This document shows, piece by piece, positions 57,422-64,000 of a stretch of 64,000 nt of DNA (within the stretch, counting starts at the first letter, position 1; each line of letters opens with the position of its first letter). The position numbers and the translations under genes were made by a program. The stretch is from an uncultured Alphaproteobacteria bacterium (lineage in GTDB: Bacteria > Pseudomonadota > Alphaproteobacteria > HIMB59). The notes under the pieces are model-generated. The model did not search any database. It was given only the letters and a program-made list of their open reading frames with translations, and was not told the DNA's origin. The stretch spans positions 54,221-118,220 of the forward strand of contig CABYSX010000003.1 in the NCBI GenBank assembly GCA_902521795.1. The letters are read 5' to 3'.

Positions 57422-58712
57422 GCGAAATTATAATAGTTTGCTACCTGATGATTTTGTGTTGAGTGAGGAATTTGAAACAATTACCGAACAGTTAGAAAAT
57501 ACAAAAGATCATTTTTATATTACAGGAAAAGCAGGAAGTGGTAAGTCAACTTTGTTAGCATATTTTCGATCCATTACAAAAAAAAATACTGCTGTTCTTG
57601 CTCCTACAGGTGTCGCTGCAATTCGTGTCAAGGGACAAACTATTCACTCATTTTTTGGCTTCCCCCCCAAGGTTATTCAGACAAGGCACATTAAGAAAGT
57701 AAGACAAATTGAAGTGCTCCAAAATTTAGAAACTCTCATTATAGATGAAGTATCAATGGTGCGTGCTGATGTCTTTGATGCAATTGATTATAGTCTTCGT
57801 GTTCATCGAAAAAAACTTACGCAGCCTTTTGGAGGAGTTCAGTTGGTTGTATTTGGAGACTTATTTCAACTCCCACCAGTTGTCAACATGGATGAGTCTG
57901 GTCTTCTTCAGCGAATTTATTCCAAAGGACATTTCTTCTTTCACTCAAATATTTTTCAGGATGCTCAATTTAAAACCCTTGAATTATATAGTATATATCG
58001 TCAAAAAGATGATCACTTTATTCATTTACTTAACTCTGTTCGAGATGGCTCTATAACCCACTCTCAAATAGATAATATCAATGACTCTTTAATCGATCAT
58101 ATTGAGATGTACGAGGGAAAAATAATACTTACTACTACCAACGCTCGAGCAAGTAGTATTAATCAAAAATACCTAAGTCAGTTGAATGAAGAAGAGTTTT
58201 CCTACCGAGGACAGGCGACAGGTCAGTTTTACAAAGAATTATTTCCCACTGATGAAATTTTGAAATTAAAAAAAGGGGCTCAAGTAATTATGATCAAAAA
58301 TGATCCTGAAAAAAGATGGGTTAATGGATCAATAGGTATTATTCACGATATTGCACAAAAAAAAATCAAAGTAAAAATCGAAAACAAAATCTTTGAAGTC
58401 AAAAAAGAAAAATGGGATCGCATTCAGTATACTTATGATGATGATCAACAAGAAGTACAAGAAGAGATAACGGGATCTTTTAAACAGTATCCAATGCGAT
58501 TAGCTTGGGCAATTACTATTCACAAAAGCCAAGGACAAACTTTTGAAAAAGTAATAATAGACATGAGCCAAGGTTCCTTTGCTCCAGGACAGCTTTATGT
58601 TGCATTAAGTAGATGTATAAGTTTAGAGGGTATAGAACTTCTAAGACCCATCAAAAAATCTGATATCATTGTTAACAATCAGTTTATAGGTTTTCAGGAT
58701 AGATTAATTTAA
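57411..58712 (+). CDS. PIF1-like DNA helicase
   Basis: A 433-residue superfamily 1B helicase. Walker A is ITGKAGSGKSTLLAYF near residue 38, then APTGVAAIRVKGQTIHSFFG (motif Ia), LIIDEVSMVRADVFD (II), VFGDLFQLPPV (III) and the late motifs LAWAITIHKSQGQTFEKVI and YVALSRC. Such proteins unwind G-quadruplex or forked DNA. It ends one base before the small membrane gene. Confidence 0.92.
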   Translation: MGYKRNYNSLLPDDFVLSEEFETITEQLENTKDHFYITGKAGSGKSTLLAYFRSITKKNTAVLAPTGVAAIRVKGQTIHSFFGFPPKVIQTRHIKKVRQIEVLQNLETLIIDEVSMVRADVFDAIDYSLRVHRKKLTQPFGGVQLVVFGDLFQLPPVVNMDESGLLQRIYSKGHFFFHSNIFQDAQFKTLELYSIYRQKDDHFIHLLNSVRDGSITHSQIDNINDSLIDHIEMYEGKIILTTTNARASSINQKYLSQLNEEEFSYRGQATGQFYKELFPTDEILKLKKGAQVIMIKNDPEKRWVNGSIGIIHDIAQKKIKVKIENKIFEVKKEKWDRIQYTYDDDQQEVQEEITGSFKQYPMRLAWAITIHKSQGQTFEKVIIDMSQGSFAPGQLYVALSRCISLEGIELLRPIKKSDIIVNNQFIGFQDRLI

Positions 58713-58713
58713 G

Positions 58714-58887
58714 ATGAGTAAGAAAATTTTATATAGTATTGCAGTTTTTAGTATTATCGGTATTGGTCTATATATTTCCTCAACTTTTGAATACCACGAG
58801 TACTATGAGGAATGTGAAAAACAAAGTAATACCCAAGGAGGAATTGAGTCCTGTGTTGATTATAAGATACAAGAAGCAAAAAAATGA
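58714..58887 (+). CDS. Small membrane-anchored protein, 57 residues
   Basis: ATG 58714 to TGA 58885-58887 encodes MSKKILYSIAVFSIIGIGLY, one membrane anchor, then a polar tail with two cysteines (EYYEECEKQSNTQGGIESCV) that could form a periplasmic disulfide. It starts one base after the helicase stop and its own stop overlaps the alaX start by four bases, so it is placed inside an operon. Family unknown. Confidence 0.6.
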   Translation: MSKKILYSIAVFSIIGIGLYISSTFEYHEYYEECEKQSNTQGGIESCVDYKIQEAKK

Positions 58888-59567
58888 TTTACCTTAAAGA
58901 TAGTTACATCAAGAATTTTGAAGAGAAAATTGTATTAGTTGAGGAAGACAAAATCATCACTCAAGATAGCTCTTTTTATGCCCAAAGCGGCGGGCAACCT
59001 GGAGATAAAGGAATATTGGAAATCAATGATCAAAAATTCAATGTTATCAATACAATTAAGCATGAATTAGGTATAGCTCATGTTGTTGAAACTGAAATTA
59101 GTGATCTTTCGGGAGATATCAAAGGGCATATCGATTGGGATCATCGTTATCGTTTAATGAAGATGCACACCACTATGCATCTTTTGTGCGCAGCATTACC
59201 TTATTATGTTACTGGAGGTTCAATTGGTTTAGAAAAAAGCCGATTGGATTTTGATTTAGGAGAGGAAACATTTGAATTTGAAACGTTAAACAAAATTATT
59301 AATGAATTTATTCAACAATCTCACTCGATTACGTATCAGTGGATTACAAATGAAGAGCTTGATCAAAAACCTGAATTGGTTCGCACACTTTCTGTCAAAC
59401 CTCCAAGAACAAATGATAAAATTCGTTTAGTTAAAATTGGTGATATTGATTTACAGCCATGTGGGGGAACTCATGTAGCTAATACTAGTGAGATTGGAGA
59501 ATTTAAATTTATTAAATATGAGAGTAAAGGAAAAATGAATAAGCGTGTTCAGTTTACTCTTATATAA
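58884..59567 (+). CDS. Alanyl-tRNA editing protein AlaX
   Basis: Hydrolyses mischarged Ser- or Gly-tRNA-Ala in trans. The 227-residue protein corresponds to the AlaRS editing domain: FYAQSGGQPGDKG, zinc ligands in MHTTMHLL and CGGTHV, and the segment TGGSIGLEKSRLDFDL. It overlaps the small membrane gene before it and the transporter gene after it (one base). Confidence 0.9.
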   Translation: MIYLKDSYIKNFEEKIVLVEEDKIITQDSSFYAQSGGQPGDKGILEINDQKFNVINTIKHELGIAHVVETEISDLSGDIKGHIDWDHRYRLMKMHTTMHLLCAALPYYVTGGSIGLEKSRLDFDLGEETFEFETLNKIINEFIQQSHSITYQWITNEELDQKPELVRTLSVKPPRTNDKIRLVKIGDIDLQPCGGTHVANTSEIGEFKFIKYESKGKMNKRVQFTLI

Positions 59568-60466
59568 TGCATAAAGCGTCTCTTAAAGATTTTATACTAT
59601 TATTTGTATTAGCTGGTATATGGGGTAGCGCCTTCTTTAATATTAAAATCGCCTCAGAGAGTTATACTCCAATGGCCCTTGCTTTTGGGAGAATTTTTTT
59701 TGCTGCAATCGTAATGCTTATTTACTGTTGGATTAGAAAAATTTCTATTGAAGCATTTGGAGAAAACTGGCTATGGTATGCAACTATAGGATTTGTAAAT
59801 CTAGTTCTTCCTTTTTTTTTTATCTCATTTGGAATATTAAAAGTTCAAAGTAATCTAGCTGCTATCCTGATGTCCACAGCTCCTATCGCAGCAACAATAT
59901 TGGGTCATTTGTTTATTCAAAATGAAAAAATTAATCTTTTAAAATTTCTAGGAATCCTAATCGGCTTTCTAGGGATTATTTATCTGTTCTCAGATAATAT
60001 TTTAATTAATCAATCAAATATCTTCTATGCATTTATGGTAATTTTAGGCCCAGTTTGTTACACCATTGGCGGTCTGTTTTCACTTAAGCTAAAACATATA
60101 AAAAATGAAGTACTCACCTCTAGTATTCTAATATGGGCTGTAATTATCTTACTCCCTATTATGTTTATCTTCGAAAATCCAACAGAATTAAGACCCTCTT
60201 TGAACGCTACAATTTCTCTTATTTATCTGGGAATTGTTGCTACTGCGATTGCGTGGCTAATGAGATTTTATATTCTTAAAAATAATGGGTTAGTATTTCA
60301 ATCTCAAGTTGCCTACATCATCCCAATATTTGGCCTAATATTTGGCTATCTCTTTTTAAATGAAAAAATAACTTATAAAATAATAGTGGCACTGATTGCT
60401 GTTTTGATAAGTACGTACTTAATTGAAAAAAGTAAAAAAGTAAAAGTTACAGATAAACTATCTTGA
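59567..60466 (+). CDS. EamA/DMT-family transporter
   Basis: A 299-residue inner-membrane carrier with ten hydrophobic helices arranged as two EamA repeats. The first repeat has GIWGSAFFNIKIA, the second ends with QVAYIIPIFGLIFGYLFLNEKIT, both standard. Members export amino acids, metabolites or drugs; the substrate is not readable. It is translated directly after alaX. Confidence 0.88.
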   Translation: MHKASLKDFILLFVLAGIWGSAFFNIKIASESYTPMALAFGRIFFAAIVMLIYCWIRKISIEAFGENWLWYATIGFVNLVLPFFFISFGILKVQSNLAAILMSTAPIAATILGHLFIQNEKINLLKFLGILIGFLGIIYLFSDNILINQSNIFYAFMVILGPVCYTIGGLFSLKLKHIKNEVLTSSILIWAVIILLPIMFIFENPTELRPSLNATISLIYLGIVATAIAWLMRFYILKNNGLVFQSQVAYIIPIFGLIFGYLFLNEKITYKIIVALIAVLISTYLIEKSKKVKVTDKLS

Positions 60467-60503
60467 TGTTATTGACTTATAATATACTGTACGCAATCTA
60501 ATT

Positions 60504-61433
60504 ATGTCAGCAGATATTCTAATTAAAATTGAGAATTTAAAAAAATCATTTCAGGGAGGCCTAGAGGCTCTCAAGGGAGTTAATTTGGAAATTCAAAGAG
60601 GTGAAATTTTAGCACTCTTGGGCCCCAATGGTGCTGGAAAAACTACACTCATTAATGCAATATGCGGTATAGTCTTGCCAACCTCTGGTAGCATTACAGT
60701 TGATGGTTACGATGTAGTAAAAGATTATAGAAGAACAAGGTCTATGATTGGACTTGTACCCCAAGAACTTCATTTAGAGGCTTTTGAAAAAGTTTTCCAA
60801 AACGTGTCCTACACCAGAGGCCTTTATGGCAAGAAAAAAGATCCTGCTTTTATTGAAAAAATTTTAAGAGACCTCAGTCTTTGGGATAAAAAAGATAGTA
60901 AACTTCGAGAGCTTTCTGGGGGTATGAAGAAAAGAGCTTTGATCGCCAAAGCCCTAAGTCATGAACCAAAAATATTATTTTTAGATGAACCCACTGCAGG
61001 TGTTGATATTAATTTGCGAAGAGACATGTGGAGAGCAGTTAGAGAATTAAAAGAAAAGGGCGTAACAATAATCCTTACAACACATTACATCGAAGAGGCA
61101 GAGGCAATTTCTGATAGAGTCTCCGTAATTAATAACGGCGAAATTATCATTACAGATAATAAAAACGATTTAATGCAGAAAATGGGCCAAAAGAATTTAA
61201 CCATAGAATTTCAAGAGCCCTTTAATGAAATCCCATCTTCTCTTGGAACGTACAACCTTAAAATGAATAATAATATTTCATTAACCTATACTTATGACTC
61301 TCAGGGGTCCTCAACAGGTATTACCGCACTGCTTCAAGATATAAAATCAGCTGGGCTTAAACTAAAAGATTTAAATTCCTCCCAGACATCTTTAGAGACA
61401 ATATTTGAAAAATTATTGGAGGAAAGCGCATGA
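60504..61433 (+). CDS. ABC-2 exporter ATP-binding protein (YadG/DrrA-like)
   Basis: A 309-residue ATPase: GPNGAGKTTLINAICG (Walker A), LSGGMKKRALIAKAL (signature), ILFLDEPTAGVD (Walker B) and the H-loop TTHYIEEA. A C-terminal extension of about 80 residues follows, as in DrrA/YadG. It overlaps the permease by four bases. Confidence 0.92.
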   Translation: MSADILIKIENLKKSFQGGLEALKGVNLEIQRGEILALLGPNGAGKTTLINAICGIVLPTSGSITVDGYDVVKDYRRTRSMIGLVPQELHLEAFEKVFQNVSYTRGLYGKKKDPAFIEKILRDLSLWDKKDSKLRELSGGMKKRALIAKALSHEPKILFLDEPTAGVDINLRRDMWRAVRELKEKGVTIILTTHYIEEAEAISDRVSVINNGEIIITDNKNDLMQKMGQKNLTIEFQEPFNEIPSSLGTYNLKMNNNISLTYTYDSQGSSTGITALLQDIKSAGLKLKDLNSSQTSLETIFEKLLEESA

Positions 61434-62191
61434 ATTGGACAGGTATCATAGCAATTTACTTGCATGAAATGGACCGTATGAGAAGGACAACAGTTCAAAG
61501 TATATTTTCTCCTGTTATCTCCTCCTCTTTATATTTTGTTGTATTTGGTGCAGCAATTGGTAGCCGAATACCTGTAATTGAGGATATCTCCTATGGATCT
61601 TTCATAGTTCCGGGAATGATAATGTTAGCCCTACTTACACAGAGCGTTTCAAATGCTTCGTCTGGAATTTTTTTTCCTAAATTTTTAGGCACTATTAATG
61701 AAATCTATGCCGCACCTTTATCAACTACAGAAATCGTTATTGGTTTTGTTGGAGCAGCTACCACTAAATCTATAATTCTGGGGAGCTTAATTTTGGCAAC
61801 AGGTTTATTTTTTGTTGAAATTTATATTATGCACCCATTTGCAATGATCCTGATGCTTGTTTTAACATCTTTAACTTTTAGTTTACTTGGTTTTTTGATT
61901 GGAATGCTGTCAACTAATTGGGAAGAACTCTCTATATTTCCAACTCTTATTTTATCTCCACTAGTTTTTCTTGGGGGTTCACTATACTCCATAAATTGGC
62001 TACCAGAATTTTGGCAGAATGTGTCCCTCGTAAATCCTGTACTTTATTTAGTGAGTGGCTTTCGATGGAGCTTTTATGAAATGGCTGATGTAAGCATTAC
62101 CACAAGTCTAATCATGATATTTACATTCCTAATACTTAATATCACTGCAATTATTTATATTTTCTCTAAGGGTTTTAAAATCAAAGATTAA
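61430..62191 (+). CDS. ABC-2 exporter permease (YadH-like)
   Basis: A 253-residue ABC-2 membrane protein with six hydrophobic helices. The segments FSPVISSSLYFVVFGAAIG, FPKFLGTINEIYAAPLST and LSPLVFLGGSLYSINWLPEF are characteristic of the YadH branch. It works with the ATPase before it to export an unknown substrate, often a lipid or glycan. Confidence 0.92.
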   Translation: MNWTGIIAIYLHEMDRMRRTTVQSIFSPVISSSLYFVVFGAAIGSRIPVIEDISYGSFIVPGMIMLALLTQSVSNASSGIFFPKFLGTINEIYAAPLSTTEIVIGFVGAATTKSIILGSLILATGLFFVEIYIMHPFAMILMLVLTSLTFSLLGFLIGMLSTNWEELSIFPTLILSPLVFLGGSLYSINWLPEFWQNVSLVNPVLYLVSGFRWSFYEMADVSITTSLIMIFTFLILNITAIIYIFSKGFKIKD

Positions 62192-62197
62192 TTTCAG

Positions 62198-63631
62198 ATG
62201 TCAAACAGGATCGTCTGGTTTAAAAAAAATTTAAGGTATAGGGATAATGAAACCTTAATCGATCAAGATAAAAAATCGATCTTAATATATATAATTGAAC
62301 CTGAGCTCTGGAAACAAAAGGACATGTCTCTAAGACAATGGCAATTTACTTTAGACAGCTTAAAAGATCTTCAACACCAATTAACAAAAAATAATTTACA
62401 TTTAAATATTTTATATGGAGACGCTTTAGAGATATTTAAGTTTTTAAAGGATAAATATAATTTTGATAGTGTTATAAGCGAACAAGAAACAGGAATTAAA
62501 TGGACTTTTGAAAGAGATAAAAAATTAAAATCTTTTTTTCTCCAAAATGATATTCATTGGACTGAGTGTGCCTATCCGGGCGTAAGACGTGGGCATCATG
62601 ATAGAAATCAATGGGCGAAATTTTTCAGAAAGGATATTCTTAGATATCCAAATTTACCTGTCATAAAACAATCGATAAATTTAGGATTAAAAAATTGCGA
62701 TTTACCAAAAGTTTTCTATGACACAACTCCTTGTCCTAATAGGCAGAAAGGGGGCTCACGAGAGGCAGAAAAATTATTAAGCACTTTTCTTAACAGTAGA
62801 GGTGAAAACTATCAATATGAGATGTCTAGTCCTATAAGTGCAGAAAAAAGTTGCTCAAGATTATCGACTCATTTGACGTACGGGACTATATCGCATCGTT
62901 CAGTTTTCCAAGAAGCTACTCAAAAAAAAGAAAAGATACAATTGACTAATAAAAAATTCACTAAATCTATAAATTCTTTTTTATCTCGTTTACATTGGAG
63001 ATCACATTTTATCCAAAAATTGGAGGACCAACCATCAATTGAGCACGAGAGTTTTATTCCAGTCTATGACCAAATACGTGAAAAAGATTTTAGAAAGTTA
63101 GATGCATGGATAGAGGGCAAAACAGGCGTGCATTTTATAGATGCATGTATGATTTATCTTCGAAATCATGGATGGATTAATTTTAGAATGAGGGCAATGC
63201 TAGCCTCGTTCGCATCCTATAATCTATGGCTAGATTGGAGATATTTTGGCCCACGCCTAGCAGCCTTATTTACTGACTTTGAACCTGGGATACATTATAG
63301 CCAGCTACAAATGCAATCAGGAACGACCGGAATAAATACTATCAGAATGTATAATCCATATAAACAAGCGTTAGACCAAGACCCTGAGGCAAAATTTATA
63401 AAATCACAATTACCTGAATATAATAATTTTCCACCCAGCTTTTTTTTTAAACCTCCTGAACTATCTAATAATGAAAATCTATTTAACGACTCTAAACTTG
63501 AAACAATAGTTGATGTCACTAAAACAGCAAAGTTCGCGAGAGATAAAATTTTTAGTATTAGGAAGCTCCCAGAGCATCAAAAGATGGCCAAAAATGTTTT
63601 TATCAGACATGGTAGCAGACAGAATAGATAA
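62198..63631 (+). CDS. Photolyase/cryptochrome family protein
   Basis: A 477-residue blue-light flavoprotein. The N-terminal antenna domain starts NRIVWFKKNLRYRDNETL. The FAD domain has LSRLHWRSHFIQKLE, GVHFIDACMIYLRNHGWINF, MRAMLASFASYNLWLDWRYF and GTTGINTIRMYNP. In ordinary CPD photolyases the corresponding segments read HNRxRM and GGWQWxASTGTD, so this is a distinct branch whose repair or signalling role is uncertain. It starts six bases after the ABC permease. Confidence 0.88.
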   Translation: MSNRIVWFKKNLRYRDNETLIDQDKKSILIYIIEPELWKQKDMSLRQWQFTLDSLKDLQHQLTKNNLHLNILYGDALEIFKFLKDKYNFDSVISEQETGIKWTFERDKKLKSFFLQNDIHWTECAYPGVRRGHHDRNQWAKFFRKDILRYPNLPVIKQSINLGLKNCDLPKVFYDTTPCPNRQKGGSREAEKLLSTFLNSRGENYQYEMSSPISAEKSCSRLSTHLTYGTISHRSVFQEATQKKEKIQLTNKKFTKSINSFLSRLHWRSHFIQKLEDQPSIEHESFIPVYDQIREKDFRKLDAWIEGKTGVHFIDACMIYLRNHGWINFRMRAMLASFASYNLWLDWRYFGPRLAALFTDFEPGIHYSQLQMQSGTTGINTIRMYNPYKQALDQDPEAKFIKSQLPEYNNFPPSFFFKPPELSNNENLFNDSKLETIVDVTKTAKFARDKIFSIRKLPEHQKMAKNVFIRHGSRQNR

Positions 63632-63690
63632 CAATTTTAATAGATTTTTGAAGTTTACTTTTTTTAAAACAACCTGTTAACTCTTTTTAG

Positions 63691-64000
63691 ATGTTTGAAA
63701 ATCCTGATTATATTGTAATTGGTTCTGGATCGGCAGGATCGACAATAGCATACAGACTAGGAGAGAACCCAAAGTTAAAAATTCTAGTTTTGGAATTTGG
63801 TGGACTGGATAAAAGTCCATTTATTCAAATGCCTGCCGCTCTTTCTTACCCTATGAACATGGATAAATTCGATTGGGGCTATAAAGCTGAACCAGAGCAA
63901 GCATTAAACGGAAGGTCTTTAGCCTGTCCTAGAGGTAAAGTTATTGGAGGATCCTCCTCAATTAATGGAATGATTTATGTAAGAGGAAACGCTGGTGACT
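63691..64000 (+). CDS. GMC-family oxidoreductase, N-terminal part (runs off the window)
   Basis: The first 103 codons of a flavin alcohol oxidase. The FAD-binding opening [19 protein letters not shown] and the signature [19 protein letters not shown] are clear and match choline dehydrogenase (BetA)-like enzymes. The substrate cannot be known from this part. ATG 63691 lies 59 bases after the photolyase stop. Confidence 0.88.
   Translation, partial: MFENPDYIVIGSGSAGSTIAYRLGENPKLKILVLEFGGLDKSPFIQMPAALSYPMNMDKFDWGYKAEPEQALNGRSLACPRGKVIGGSSSINGMIYVRGNAGD

Overview
The window is a dense, AT-rich bacterial chromosome segment with gene content typical of a streamlined alphaproteobacterium. Signs of this are the DUF1192 gene, the xerC/priA pair beside an F1-only ATP synthase operon (atpHAGDC without F0 genes), a Zur-znu locus, an Irr-type Fur protein and many 1-50 base overlaps. 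A marine SAR11- or HIMB59-like organism fits the low GC, but that placement is inference; no rRNA or other decisive marker is present.

Layout. 1-1832: truA, then a glycosyltransferase that appears to start on ATT. 1818-7979 (minus): rpmH-rnpA-yidD-yidC-engB-HAD phosphatase-dapD-dapE-peroxiredoxin, one collinear run. 8053-8883: panC. 8886-10442: tRNA-Arg(ACG) and a roughly 1.5-kb integrated element bounded by a 39-base duplication of the tRNA 5' half; it holds an integrase remnant, paired CATTACG repeats at both ends and two cargo genes (an unknown GC-richer gene and an exported cupin). 10464-11890: membrane proteins, including a one-domain voltage-gated cation channel with an altered selectivity filter. 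11894-16199 (minus): a coupled RND exporter, LolA-like protein and outer-membrane barrel. 16285-19479: metallo-hydrolase, amidotransferase, small lipoprotein, DUF1192, DUF1330 and DUF2141 genes; the DUF1330 gene and the spacer after it carry a cluster of DnaA-box sequences that could be an origin.

19472-23657: sulfate activation (cysD with a 195-residue extra domain, cysNC fusion, cysQ). 23660-31576: xerC, priA (with a terminator-like hairpin inside its coding end) and atpHAGDC. 31567-38745 (minus): rplU-rpmA-obgE-proB-proA-unknown-nadD-rsfS-ctpA-rppH. 38835-41989: zinc uptake with a clear inverted-repeat operator between znuC and znuA. 42383-43906: irr and a ferric-iron binding protein. 44048-48200: overlapping folate operon pabB-pabA-pabC-folP-folB-folK, faced by a divergent trpF-like gene. 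48823-53681: katG, a MIP channel and an omega-amino-acid aminotransferase. 53730-56638: OsmC, enoyl-CoA hydratase and acyl-CoA ligase. 56667-64000: a 27-codon membrane peptide, pncC, a PIF1-like helicase, alaX, a DMT exporter, an ABC-2 exporter, a photolyase/cryptochrome and the start of a GMC oxidoreductase.

No anti-phage system, CRISPR array or biosynthetic cluster was found. The most unusual items are the tRNA-Arg element, the DnaA-box cluster, the CysD fusion, the channel filter and the tiny membrane-peptide gene.
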